Positions 7,997 through 16,655 of a stretch of 64,000 nt of DNA are shown one piece after another. The DNA comes from Bordetella pseudohinzii (GTDB lineage Bacteria > Pseudomonadota > Gammaproteobacteria > Burkholderiales > Burkholderiaceae_B): NCBI RefSeq assembly GCF_000657795.2, contig NZ_JHEP02000007.1, positions 172,446 through 236,445 of the forward strand, written 5' to 3'. Every line of letters starts with the position of its first letter. The first letter of the stretch is position 1. A program made the position numbers and the translations under genes. The notes under the pieces were generated by a model, which searched no databases, had not been told where the DNA came from, and saw nothing but the letters and a program-made list of their open reading frames with translations.

Positions 7997-8989
7997 TCAA
8001 TCGAGCGAAATACCGCCGGCCTTGACCTCGGCCGCCCAACGCCTGATCTCTTCGAGATGAAAGGTCTTCATCTCGTCGTAGGGCTTGAACCAGACTTCGA
8101 AGCCCGCCGCCTTGAGCGTATTGATCACCTCGGGTTCTTTCAGCACGCTGGCCACGGCATCGCTCCAGGCGCGCGCAATATTCTCTGGCAGTTTGGCCGG
8201 ACCGTAGAGGCCAACCCAGGAATCGAGCGACAGCGTTGTCAAGCCGAGCTCGGTAAACGTGGGCACTTCCGGCAACTCGGCATCTCGTTGTTCACCGGTG
8301 ATGGCCAGCGCGCGCAGCTTGCCGTCGCGGATATAGCCCGCGACGCTGCCGTAGGTGGCAGTACTGAAATCGATCTGGCCTCCCAGCAAGTCCACCATCA
8401 GAGGCGCGGAGCCTCTATAGGGAATGTGGTTGGCCTGCATGCCCGCGGCCCGCTGCAAGGCATCGCTGATGATGTGCGAAGAGGATCCCACGCTCGGCGA
8501 ACCATAGTTCAGGTTCTGGCGCTTGCCCGCGGCCACCAAGTCCTGATAGGTCTTGATGGGTGAGTCCTTGCGCACCACCAGCAGATGCTTGGTCCGAGTA
8601 AGCATGGCCACGGGCGTGACGCCGCGGGCGATGTCGAAGGACGGCTTGGCGAACAGCGACGCATTGGTCGAATAGGTCTGGTTATTCCCCATCACCAGGG
8701 TGTAGCCATCGGGCGCGGCGCGCGCGCCTTCGGCCGTACCTATCATGCCGCCCGCCCCACCCTTGTTCTCGATGACGACCGTCTGGCCCCAACGGGTAGT
8801 GACGCCCTTGGCGGCGAGGCGGGCCACGATATCAGTAGTGCCGCCTGCCGGAAACGGCACGATCATCCTGATAGGTCTGTCGGGATAGTCCGGCAACGGC
8901 CGTTCGGCGTGCGCGCCAGCGCCCAGGCCAAGCATCGCGGCCAGGGCCAGCATGAGATGGCGGACGCCGCGTTTCGGATGGTTTTTCAT
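7997..8989 (-). CDS. Bug/TctC family periplasmic solute-binding protein
   Basis: About 330 residues with an N-terminal signal peptide ending near AGAHA. The diagnostic Bug segments are present: YPDRPIRMIVPFPAGGTTDI, VVIENKGGAGGMIGTAEGA, DGYTLVMGNN, and the ligand-site region NYGSPSVGSSSHI. The start ATG at 8989 has an AAGGGGAA ribosome site. It is the last gene of the aldehyde dehydrogenase / monooxygenase operon. Bug receptors are greatly expanded in Bordetella relatives and are often orphan. No TctA or TctB permease gene is nearby, so it would have to use permeases encoded elsewhere. Confidence 0.92.
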   Translation of the reverse strand: MKNHPKRGVRHLMLALAAMLGLGAGAHAERPLPDYPDRPIRMIVPFPAGGTTDIVARLAAKGVTTRWGQTVVIENKGGAGGMIGTAEGARAAPDGYTLVMGNNQTYSTNASLFAKPSFDIARGVTPVAMLTRTKHLLVVRKDSPIKTYQDLVAAGKRQNLNYGSPSVGSSSHIISDALQRAAGMQANHIPYRGSAPLMVDLLGGQIDFSTATYGSVAGYIRDGKLRALAITGEQRDAELPEVPTFTELGLTTLSLDSWVGLYGPAKLPENIARAWSDAVASVLKEPEVINTLKAAGFEVWFKPYDEMKTFHLEEIRRWAAEVKAGGISLD

Positions 8990-9012
8990 TATGTTCCCCT
9001 TGAGTATTCGCG

Positions 9013-9738
9013 TCAGAGCAAGGCGCTGGGCAGGGCGGCTGCCATCCATGGCGCAATGTTGCCGCCGGGGATACGCCGTGCCAGGCTCCACACGCTGCAA
9101 AGATTGGAAGACAGCAATGGCGTGATGCCCTGGGCCTGATGCAGCGCTTCAAGGGTGCGCATCCCGGTACCGCTCATCACGACCGCGCCGCCCGCTTCGG
9201 TTCGGGTCTCGAGCAGAGCCCGCGCCACCTCCTCCGGCGTCACCGAGTAAGCCACCAACTTGTCGTCGAAGGCCTGGATGTGATCGACTTTGAAACCCGC
9301 GCTCTCCCAATAGGCCACGGCCAAATTGGTCAACCAGTTCGGATAGGGCGACAACAGGCTCAGCCGCTCGATACCGAGGGCCTTCAGGGCATGATAGAGC
9401 GCCATGCTGGCCGTCTCGACCGGCACCTCGGCCGCCTCCGACAGACGCTGGCACAGCGCCACGTCACCCTCAAACAACAGGCGATACTGCGGGCCGGTCA
9501 TCGCCACGGCGATGGCATCGAGCTTGAGCGAGCCGAAACCTTTGATGCATTCGGCATAGGCTTGCACATAGCCACGATTGCGTGCGTCCAGGTCGCCAGG
9601 AATGACAGGCAGACGCATGGCGTGCAGGGCCACGCCAGCGGGCAGCAATGCGGGGTACTCGATCTCCACGGTGGGATTGGCTGGCGGAACCAGCACGCCC
9701 AGTCGGAACTCGGGATGGGGAAGAGAAGGTAGCGTCAT
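9013..9738 (-). CDS. Asp/Glu racemase / maleate isomerase-arylmalonate decarboxylase superfamily protein, atypical active site
   Basis: A 241-residue member of the cysteine-based racemase/isomerase superfamily. It has GVLVPPANPTVEIEYPALLP at the N-terminus, the central LSLLSPYPNWLT, and SSNLCSVWSLAR near the C-terminus. The two places where maleate isomerases carry catalytic cysteines look different: the first reads VAMTGPQY and the second reads VVMSGTGMRTLEAL, with no cysteine in either. The only late cysteine is in SNLCSVW. It may therefore catalyse something other than the textbook reaction, or bind without catalysing. It is placed between the FAD monooxygenase and the Bug receptor, in one operon. 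Confidence 0.75.
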   Translation of the reverse strand: MTLPSLPHPEFRLGVLVPPANPTVEIEYPALLPAGVALHAMRLPVIPGDLDARNRGYVQAYAECIKGFGSLKLDAIAVAMTGPQYRLLFEGDVALCQRLSEAAEVPVETASMALYHALKALGIERLSLLSPYPNWLTNLAVAYWESAGFKVDHIQAFDDKLVAYSVTPEEVARALLETRTEAGGAVVMSGTGMRTLEALHQAQGITPLLSSNLCSVWSLARRIPGGNIAPWMAAALPSALL

Positions 9739-9779
9739 GGAAACGGTCTATTGCAATGGGCGGTTCGGATGGCGAGGAC

Positions 9780-10949
9780 TCAGGCGGAGAAATCCACCAT
9801 GTCGAGCATGGCGGACTTGTAAAGATAATCGCGCGCATGGGCGGCATCACCAAGCAGCTGGCTGACACGCTCCATCCAGCTACCTTCTTGCGTCACCATG
9901 GCATCGGTGCGCGGCAAAAGGATCTCTCGGGCCACTTCCAGACGCCTGGCCGCAGCGAGAGCCAGGCCAGTCCGGTCGCCATCGCGCAGCGCGGTGACCA
10001 TGGCGCGAGCCACGGCATCGCTATCGTGGATGCCGCAGTTCATGTTCATGCCGCCGCGCGTATTGGTCAGATGAGCCGCGTCGCCACACAAGAACACGCT
10101 GCCCTTGTGATTCTCGACGGCAACGGCCTTGCTCGCGCCGTAGACATCGCGGCCGACCAGGTCAGGCAAGCCGCCCATGGTCGGCACCAGCGCCTGCATG
10201 CGATCGAGGATCCACGCATCTTCCATGGCCTGCTCATCGCTGACCCCGGCCGGAACACGCAGGATGATGCGCCAGCAATCCGGCATCCGCAGGAAGCTGG
10301 CCGAATGCGTTTCGCTCACCAGATAGGTGATAGCCTGCATGCCCGGCAGAATGCGCTCCAGGCTGTCCGGCTCGGCTCGCGCGCGCAGCACGCGGCCCGG
10401 ATAAGGCGTGGCGTCAAAAGCGATGCCCGCGGCCTCGCGCACACGGCTATGCGCGCCATCGGTGCCGATAAGATAGCGCGCCTGCAGTTTCCCCTGCCCT
10501 TGAGCGTGACTCAGGCTGACTGTCACCCCGTACTCGTCATTGGCCTCGATATCATCGAGCGCCGCGCCGAACAGCACGCGCGCGTTGGGCAGGCCGCGCA
10601 GCTTTTCCAGCAGCAGCGGCGTCAAACGCGATTGCTCCAGGTGCTTGCGGAAAGGATGGCTGGTCAGGCCCTTGAGTTCATCATAGGCAAGATTGCCTAT
10701 CACGCCCCGCTCGGTACTGCGGTATTGCTGCGAGCCGACATGCTGGGCCTGGGTTTCCATGATGCCGAACACCCCCAGGCGGTCGAGAATGGCCAGCGTT
10801 GGGGGATGAAATGTCGAGGCCTTGGACGCTTGATTGAGCTGATCGCGCTTCTCCAGCAACAAGACCTGCACGCCGGCCTGTGCCAGCGTCAAGGCTGCCA
10901 CCAGACCCACGGGTCCGGCGCCTGCCACGATAACTTCCGTCTTTTCCAT
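9780..10949 (-). CDS. FAD-dependent aromatic-type monooxygenase (PHBH/TfdB-like)
   Basis: A 389-residue class A flavoprotein monooxygenase. The N-terminal dinucleotide motif is VIVAGAGPVGLVAALTLAQAG followed by LLLEKRDQ, the middle NADPH/FAD motif is LIGTDGAHSRVREAAG, and the second FAD motif is FLCGDAAHLTNTRGGMNMN. These proteins hydroxylate aromatic or heteroaromatic rings using NAD(P)H and O2. Upstream is an aldehyde dehydrogenase and downstream an isomerase-like enzyme and a Bug receptor, suggesting degradation of an imported aromatic acid or aldehyde. The substrate is not identifiable. Confidence 0.85.
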   Translation of the reverse strand: MEKTEVIVAGAGPVGLVAALTLAQAGVQVLLLEKRDQLNQASKASTFHPPTLAILDRLGVFGIMETQAQHVGSQQYRSTERGVIGNLAYDELKGLTSHPFRKHLEQSRLTPLLLEKLRGLPNARVLFGAALDDIEANDEYGVTVSLSHAQGQGKLQARYLIGTDGAHSRVREAAGIAFDATPYPGRVLRARAEPDSLERILPGMQAITYLVSETHSASFLRMPDCWRIILRVPAGVSDEQAMEDAWILDRMQALVPTMGGLPDLVGRDVYGASKAVAVENHKGSVFLCGDAAHLTNTRGGMNMNCGIHDSDAVARAMVTALRDGDRTGLALAAARRLEVAREILLPRTDAMVTQEGSWMERVSQLLGDAAHARDYLYKSAMLDMVDFSA

Positions 10950-10966
10950 CTTTGCGGTTCCCGCGC

Positions 10967-12517
10967 CTAACGGCGCACGAAGGGGTTGGGAATATTCGTT
11001 TCAGTGGAGATCCATACACTCTTGATCTCCATGTACTCGCGCATCCCGGCAATCCCGCATTCGCGGCCCACGCCGCTCATCTTGAAGCCGCCGAAGGGTG
11101 AGGTCACGCTGGTGGATCGATAGTTGTTGACCCATACGGTGCCGGCGCGGACGCGATTGGCCATGGCGAAGGCGCGCGTGATCGATTGCGTCCAGATGCC
11201 CGCGGCCAATCCGAACTGGATGTCATTGGCTATGCGCACCGCGTCGTCTTCGTCCTTGAAGCGGATGATGGACAACACCGGGCCGAAGACTTCTTCCTGC
11301 GCGATACGCATGCTGTTGTCCACGTCCACGAAAATGGTCGGCTGGAAGAACAGGCCCTTGGGACACTCGGGCACCGATGCCGGGCGGCCACCCAAGACCA
11401 GGCGCGCGCCGTCTTTCAAGGCAATATCCACATATGCCTTGACCTTTTCCAGCTGCGGCGCCGTCGAGATCGGCGCGATCTGCGTGCGGGGATCGGCCGG
11501 ATGGCCAAAGCGCGCCCCGCCGACGATGTCCAGCAGCTTCTCGACGAAGGCATCATGGATGCTGTCCTGCACCAGCAGGCGCGAACCGGCCACGCAGGTC
11601 TGTCCGGAAGCCGCGAAAATACCGGCGATCGCCCCCTTGACGGCTTGGTCCAGGTCGGCGTCCTCGAACACGATATTGGGAGACTTGCCGCCCAGCTCCA
11701 GCGTCACGCGCTTCATGAGGCGGGCGGCCTTTTCGTTGATGATACGTCCGGCCTCAGGCCCGCCTGTGAACGCGATACGCTCGACATAGGGGTGGCTGAT
11801 CAGCGCATCACCGACCTCGGCGCCCAGTCCGGTCACCACATTGAAAATGCCTTTCGGCGCGCCCGCCAGATCAAACAGCTTGGCCAGCTCAAGCAGCGAG
11901 GCGGAGGTGAACTCCGATGGTTTGCACACCACGGTATTGCCCGCGGCCAGGGCCGGGGCGATTTTCATGCTGGCCAGCGGCAATGGCGAATTCCAGGGCG
12001 TGATGCACGCCACCACGCCCAGGGGTTCGTACTTGGTGTAGTTGAAGACCCCAGACTTGTCGGTTGGAATGACCGACCCTTCCATCTTGTCGGCTAGGCC
12101 GCCATAGTAGTAATAGTAGTTGGCCATGTAGCGCATCTGCATCGACAGCTCGGCGATCAGCTTGCCGTTGTCGCGCTGCTCGACATAGGCGAGCCAATCC
12201 GCGTGCTCGGCCACCAGATCGCCGATGCGGCGCAACAGGGCGCCACGCGCGCTTGGCGTGTAGGCTGGCCATTCGCCTTGCGTGAATGCCCGATGCGCCG
12301 CCTCGACGGCGCGCGACACATCCCCGGCCGTGCCATGCGGAATGCGCGCCCAGACCTCCCCGCTGACCGGATCGACCGAATCCAGCATCGCTCCGTTCTC
12401 CCCATGCGTGAACTCGCCATCGATATACATCCCATAGTGCGCGATGCCGCTAGGATCGCTGGGCGTGGCCGCCAGCGTGGTGGCAGGAGGCGTGGCGTGA
12501 GTGACCGGGAGATGCAT
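10967..12517 (-). CDS. NAD(P)-dependent aldehyde dehydrogenase
   Basis: A 516-residue ALDH superfamily enzyme. The conserved segments are CITPWNSPLPLASMKIAPALA, the glutamate motif VTLELGGKSPNIVFEDADL, the catalytic cysteine region FAASGQTCVAGSRLLV, and EEVFGPVLSIIRF. The last region GGFKMSGVGRECGIAGMREYMEIKSVW is typical of class 1/2 or betaine/vanillin-type ALDHs. It is the first gene of a four-gene operon with the flavin monooxygenase 17 bases behind it, so it probably oxidises an aldehyde made or released in the same pathway. Confidence 0.9.
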   Translation of the reverse strand: MHLPVTHATPPATTLAATPSDPSGIAHYGMYIDGEFTHGENGAMLDSVDPVSGEVWARIPHGTAGDVSRAVEAAHRAFTQGEWPAYTPSARGALLRRIGDLVAEHADWLAYVEQRDNGKLIAELSMQMRYMANYYYYYGGLADKMEGSVIPTDKSGVFNYTKYEPLGVVACITPWNSPLPLASMKIAPALAAGNTVVCKPSEFTSASLLELAKLFDLAGAPKGIFNVVTGLGAEVGDALISHPYVERIAFTGGPEAGRIINEKAARLMKRVTLELGGKSPNIVFEDADLDQAVKGAIAGIFAASGQTCVAGSRLLVQDSIHDAFVEKLLDIVGGARFGHPADPRTQIAPISTAPQLEKVKAYVDIALKDGARLVLGGRPASVPECPKGLFFQPTIFVDVDNSMRIAQEEVFGPVLSIIRFKDEDDAVRIANDIQFGLAAGIWTQSITRAFAMANRVRAGTVWVNNYRSTSVTSPFGGFKMSGVGRECGIAGMREYMEIKSVWISTETNIPNPFVRR

Positions 12518-12637
12518 GACTAACGTCCTCAGGAATGTGCCGGCATCGACAACCGCGATGCCCGGAAAATAGCGCCGAACGCATGCGATCCCGGCGATTC
12601 GCCCGGCGGCATATCCGGAAAGGACGCGCTCATTAGT

Positions 12638-12674
12638 GTTGACAGGCTATCAAGCAACCCAAAAAAGTGTCAAC
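12638..12674. promoter_or_regulatory. Widely spaced inverted repeat with divergent TTGACA boxes
   Basis: GTTGACA at 12638-12644 is matched by TGTCAAC at 12668-12674, so the half-sites are 30 bp apart start to start, close to three helical turns. Each arm contains a perfect TTGACA -35 hexamer, in opposite directions. It lies about 120-157 bases upstream of the aldehyde dehydrogenase start at 12517. It may be a dimer-of-dimers operator or simply two promoter boxes. Confidence 0.4.
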
Positions 12675-12862
12675 TCTTTTGCGACTTAAGGATAAACCCT
12701 GGCATTACAAAAAAATGCCTTGTTTATAGGAAGATACGGCGAGAAGGAAGAAGGCGAATCGGGAAAACCCTAGGAAATAAGGCGTGACGGCACGCATCAT
12801 CGCGCGCCGAAGATCCACATTCGCCTGAGCATAAGTGGCACCAAAGCTTCACCAGCATCCAT

Positions 12863-12878
12863 TTACTGTTAACAGTAA
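12863..12878. promoter_or_regulatory. Perfect 16-bp palindrome TTACTGTTAACAGTAA
   Basis: TTACTGTTAACAGTAA is an exact self-complementary sequence without a loop, in GC-rich surroundings. It lies about 350 bases upstream of the aldehyde dehydrogenase and about 115 bases beyond the dbpA stop. Its shape suits a homodimeric repressor or activator better than a terminator. I cannot name the binder. Confidence 0.45.
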
Positions 12879-12993
12879 GCATCGGCGCGCAAGCACCCTC
12901 CTGCGGCGCGAAGGGGCGGCCAAACTGAGGGAGGGAACATCCCCACGGGCCCGCGGGGAGAGGGAGAAACGCTGCCGGGCCGCGGCGCGGGGC

Positions 12994-14403
12994 TCAGAAC
13001 GCTTCCAGAAAGCGCATGCGGAAGCGACGGCCCTTGATGTTGCTATTGGAGATGCGCGAGAAAGCCTGCTTGGCGATCTGGCGGTCCAGGGCGACATAGG
13101 CGGTGAACTCGGTGATATTGATCTTGCCCACCTGCTCGAATGTCAGGCCGCCGTCGCCGGTCAGGGCGCCGAGCAGGTCGCCAGGCCGCAGCTTGTCTTT
13201 CTTGCCGCCCTGGATGCACAAGGTGACCATGGGCGCGCGCAAGGGGCGGTCCGACTTGGGACGCAGCGTCTTGATATCGGCCCATTTGAGCGGCGCGCCC
13301 TGGTACTGCTCGATCAGATTGGCCCAGCGCATTTCCTCGGCCGAGCACAGGCTCAAGGCCAGCCCTTTCTGCTCGCCCCGGCCGCTGCGGCCGATGCGAT
13401 GCACATGGACTTCGGTGTCCTTGGTCACGTCCACATTGATCACCGCGCCCAGGTTCTGGATGTCCAGCCCCCGCGCGGCCACATCGGTGGCCACCAGCAC
13501 GGCGCAGCTCTGGTTGGCGAACTGGATCAGGATCTCGTCGCGCTCGCGCTGCTCCAGGTCGCCGTTGAGCGCCTGGGCGCTGATGCCCGCGGCCTGCAGG
13601 CGCTCGACCAGGTCGTGGCTGCGGATCTTGGTATTGCAGAACGCCAGCGTGGACAGGGGCCGGAAGTGCGCCAGCAGGGCGACCACGGCGTCCAGCCGCT
13701 CGTCCTCGCCGATTTCGTAGAAGATCTGCTCGATCTGGCTGGCGTCATGCTGGGCCTCGACCTTGACCTCGGCCGGGTTGCGCAGGAAGCGGGCGCTGAG
13801 CTTGCGGATATTGTCCGGATAGGTGGCCGAGAACAGCAGGGTCTGGCGCTTGAGCGGGCAATGCGAGGCAATGGCGGCGATATCGTCGTAGAACCCCATA
13901 TCCACCATGCGGTCGGCTTCGTCGAGCACCAGGGTTTTCAGGCCAGACAGATCCAGGCTGCCGCGCGCCAGATGGTCCTGGATGCGGCCGGGCGTGCCCA
14001 CCACCAGATGGGCGCCCCGGGCCAGCGACTCGGCCTGCGGACGCGCCGCGGCGCCGCCGCACAGGGTCAGGATCTTGACGTTGGGGATGAGCCGGGCCAG
14101 GCGGCGCAATTCCTGCGCGACCTGGTCGGCCAGTTCGCGGGTCGGGCACAGCACCAGCCCTTGCGGCACGAGGCGGCCGACATCCAGCGTCTGCAATACA
14201 CCCAGGCCGAAGGCGGCAGTCTTGCCGCTGCCGGTCTTGGCCTGCGCGATCAGGTCGCGGCCCTCCAGGATGAGGGGCAGGCTCTGCGCCTGGATGGGCG
14301 TCATCTGCTCAAAGCCCAGGCTCTGCAGATTTTCCAGCAGCGCCGGCAGAAGCGGCAGGGAAGAAAAAGACGTATCGGTCACGATAGGAACGGATGGCGA
14401 CAT
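12994..14403 (-). CDS. dbpA: ATP-dependent RNA helicase DbpA
   Basis: A 469-residue DEAD-box helicase with all core motifs in order: the Q motif region FEQMTPIQAQSLPLIL, motif I AQAKTGSGKT, Ia PTRELADQV, motif II VLDEADRM, motif III FSATY, motif V ATDVAARGLDI and motif VI HRIGRSGRG. The C-terminal 75 residues (VTLCIQGGKKDKLRPGD through KGRRFRMRFLEAF) are the DbpA RNA-recognition fold that targets helix 92 of 23S rRNA, so this is DbpA and not a generic Rhl protein. It works in 50S ribosome assembly. The ATG at 14403 is chosen over an in-frame TTG two codons earlier. It appears monocistronic and is a core gene among accessory clusters. Confidence 0.95.
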   Translation of the reverse strand: MSPSVPIVTDTSFSSLPLLPALLENLQSLGFEQMTPIQAQSLPLILEGRDLIAQAKTGSGKTAAFGLGVLQTLDVGRLVPQGLVLCPTRELADQVAQELRRLARLIPNVKILTLCGGAAARPQAESLARGAHLVVGTPGRIQDHLARGSLDLSGLKTLVLDEADRMVDMGFYDDIAAIASHCPLKRQTLLFSATYPDNIRKLSARFLRNPAEVKVEAQHDASQIEQIFYEIGEDERLDAVVALLAHFRPLSTLAFCNTKIRSHDLVERLQAAGISAQALNGDLEQRERDEILIQFANQSCAVLVATDVAARGLDIQNLGAVINVDVTKDTEVHVHRIGRSGRGEQKGLALSLCSAEEMRWANLIEQYQGAPLKWADIKTLRPKSDRPLRAPMVTLCIQGGKKDKLRPGDLLGALTGDGGLTFEQVGKINITEFTAYVALDRQIAKQAFSRISNSNIKGRRFRMRFLEAF

Positions 14404-14470
14404 CCGCAAAAAAACAGGGTAGACCGACAGTGTATGCGCTGCGGCCCTTTGCTTGCCGCCGACGCGGCGA

Positions 14471-15505
14471 CTAGCGCGCCACGAGCCGGGGTTCCGGGAA
14501 GCGCCAGCTGCCGTTCAGGATTTCCTCGCCCGGCTGATATAGCCTGACGGTGTAGTTCCAGCCGGGTGTCGTGGGCAGGCAATTGGGGATCTTGCCGTCG
14601 CAGCCCCCGAATTGGATGATGATCTTGCCATCGGCGTTTCGGCGCGAGGTCAGGTTATTCAAGGAGTAGGCGTCGTAGGGGTTTTTCTCGAAATATCCCT
14701 GCGCGTTATAGACGCTCACGGACCAGAAACCCTTGACCGGCACCGGGCCGACCTCCAGCCGGTAAATGGACTTGCCGTCATTGGTCGGCACCGCCCCGCC
14801 AAGATAGGTGGCATCCTTGGCCGGGTTACCGCCCCAGCCGACCGCGGCTCCGATCAAGTGGTCGATGGGGTCGACCGCGCCACGGGCGCCAAACGCCCGG
14901 TCGTAGTTGGGAAGCGTGGCGCCAAGGACCAGCAAGGCGTCGCGCACGGTCTTCTGGCTTTTCTGATCCCAATTCGGCACCTCGAATGTTCCGGCGCGCG
15001 CCTGGCTCACCTGGATCGCATCCTGCAAGGCATGCACTTGCTGCAGATCCTTGGGGTCGGCCGGGTCCGCGAGGATGCGGATCGCGACAAAGGCGTAGCG
15101 CGTGCCCACGGATTGCCGGGTCAGCGTATGCCGCCCGGCGCCATAGTAGACGGCCGGCACATAATGGTCTTGGCTGACCACCTGCATGGAAACGAAACGC
15201 TTGCCGGCCCGGGGCACGGTAATGGTGACCGGGGCGGCATCGAGATCGAACACCGCGCCGGAATACAGCGTATCGCGGTTCATCCGGATGATTTTCTGCG
15301 CCTCGATGGCGACCGGCTGCCGGTCATGGACGAACTTGCCAAAACTCCCGTCGGCGGCCATTTTCGCCATGTACAGGTCGGACTCCGCGCGGACAAAGTT
15401 GCCCACGCCCACCGTGGCCGCGCCGTCCGGGACAGGCTGCGCGGCCGCGCTCCCGAAGACCGCCGATACCAGGACAATGCCGCGCAAAATCGTGGAATAT
15501 GACAT
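14471..15505 (-). CDS. Secreted DUF1254/DUF1214 domain protein
   Basis: About 344 residues with a Sec signal peptide (ILRGIVLVSAVFGSAAAQ). The N-terminal half matches DUF1254 (VRAESDLYMAKMA, IIRMNRDTLYSGAVFDLDA, YVPAVYYG) and the C-terminal half DUF1214 (GNPAKDATYLGG, VPVKGFWSVSVYNAQGYFEKN, NDLT-like LNNLTSRRNADGKIIIQFGG, NCLPTTPGW). The function of this family is not established. I prefer the ATG at 15505 because GGAGG lies 6 bases before it, whereas the ATG at 15511 touches that site. Confidence 0.85.
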   Translation of the reverse strand: MSYSTILRGIVLVSAVFGSAAAQPVPDGAATVGVGNFVRAESDLYMAKMAADGSFGKFVHDRQPVAIEAQKIIRMNRDTLYSGAVFDLDAAPVTITVPRAGKRFVSMQVVSQDHYVPAVYYGAGRHTLTRQSVGTRYAFVAIRILADPADPKDLQQVHALQDAIQVSQARAGTFEVPNWDQKSQKTVRDALLVLGATLPNYDRAFGARGAVDPIDHLIGAAVGWGGNPAKDATYLGGAVPTNDGKSIYRLEVGPVPVKGFWSVSVYNAQGYFEKNPYDAYSLNNLTSRRNADGKIIIQFGGCDGKIPNCLPTTPGWNYTVRLYQPGEEILNGSWRFPEPRLVAR

Positions 15506-15672
15506 CCGCATCCTCCGAGAGGTCTGATCCGCTGCCCGCGCCGCGGCCCAGGCATCCGGCGCCGGGCCGCCGCGGGCGGCACGATTGCACTGTACCGGAT
15601 GCGATGGCGGCCCGCTGGCCGTTTTCAGCCCCCCGCGGCACCGCCATCAAGCCGGGACGATGCGCCGGCCGG

Positions 15673-16590
15673 TCAGTAATCCCAGATGACAGGCACCCAG
15701 CGATAGGCCTGGCCCTCGACCGCGACCCGCCCCAAGGACGGAAATGGCAGATGCGCGGCAACCAGCAGGCCGCGATTCTCGGCCAGCTCATTGAAAAGCG
15801 CGATCCGCACGCGCGCCGACTCTTGCGGATCGTGCTCAAAACCGTTGTGCCACTCCGGGTGATCGAACCCCACCGGAAATATCGCATCTCCGGCGAAGGT
15901 AAGCCGTTGGCCGCCGGATATCAGGTCGACCACGCTATGGCCTGGCGTATGGCCGCCCGTGAGGCGGGCCACCACGCCGGGAGCGACTTCGCGCGTGCGC
16001 TCGAACAGGCGCAGCCGGTCGCGATAGCTGTCGTAGAAGCTCTTGGCCGTGGAGCGCAGGACCGCGGGGACCGGCTTGGGCATGACCGTATGGCTGAAAT
16101 CGGGCGAAGTCCAGAACGCCACCTCGGCCGCCGACACATGAATGCGGACGTCCGGGCGCAGGCCCTGCCTGACCTCATCCACGAGCAAGCCTCCCACGTG
16201 GTCCATATGCATGTGGGTGACGATCACATCGGTGATCGAGTCCAGGGCGATCCCGGCGGCCCGCAGACGCTGCGGCAGCTGCCCGGCCCGCGGAAAACCG
16301 GCGAACTGGCCGCCCAGGCCGGCGTCGATCAAGATGGTTTGTTCTCCACTGCGCGCCACCATGACGTTCAGCGGCCAATCGAAGGCGTCCGGCGGCATGA
16401 ACATATGATCCAGCCAGCTGGCCAGGTCGGCCGGTGCGGCGTTGATCGCCATCGTGGCCGTGGGCAGCGGCAATACACCGTCGCTGATCACCAGCGCTTC
16501 GATCTCCCCGATGCGCAGCGCGTAGCGCGATGGCACCAGGTCCGTGGGTGTCTGGCTGGCGCTGGCGGCCGGCTTGCTTGCGGTAAGCAT
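15673..16590 (-). CDS. Metallo-beta-lactamase-fold hydrolase (lactonase-like)
   Basis: A 305-residue MBL-superfamily protein. The zinc signature THMHMDHVGGLL (HxHxDH) lies near residue 130, the third-site histidine in TGGHTPGHSVV near residue 205, and the bridging aspartate in FAGDAIFPVGFDHPEW. The layout resembles AttM/quorum-quenching-type lactonases and related secondary-metabolite hydrolases more than true beta-lactamases. It has a GGGAGA ribosome site and lies 65 bases downstream of the hydrolase gene at 16656, same strand, so the two may be co-transcribed. The substrate is unknown. Confidence 0.85.
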   Translation of the reverse strand: MLTASKPAASASQTPTDLVPSRYALRIGEIEALVISDGVLPLPTATMAINAAPADLASWLDHMFMPPDAFDWPLNVMVARSGEQTILIDAGLGGQFAGFPRAGQLPQRLRAAGIALDSITDVIVTHMHMDHVGGLLVDEVRQGLRPDVRIHVSAAEVAFWTSPDFSHTVMPKPVPAVLRSTAKSFYDSYRDRLRLFERTREVAPGVVARLTGGHTPGHSVVDLISGGQRLTFAGDAIFPVGFDHPEWHNGFEHDPQESARVRIALFNELAENRGLLVAAHLPFPSLGRVAVEGQAYRWVPVIWDY

Positions 16591-16655
16591 GTCAGTTTCT
16601 CCCTATGGGTTGGGCCCTGCCCGGGTGTCGGGCGGCGGCCCGGAATGAACAAGAA

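Larger units (their letters stand above)
12518..12993. other. 476-bp non-coding gap between aldehyde dehydrogenase and dbpA
   Basis: No plausible gene was found. The gap contains the upstream region of the aldehyde dehydrogenase operon with two inverted repeats (listed separately), an A-rich stretch around 12655-12720, and near dbpA a GC-rich palindrome (12940-12959) with one mismatched pair. The last could act as a dbpA terminator but has no T run. Confidence 0.6.

Noticed and set aside
12940..12959. A 20-bp GC palindrome after dbpA
   Set aside because: One mismatched pair, no loop and no T run, so terminator status cannot be supported.
15534..15577. A long GC-rich imperfect inverted repeat between the MBL-fold and DUF1254 genes
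   Set aside because: The arms need a bulge to pair and there is no T run; in this base composition it is not distinguishable from chance.
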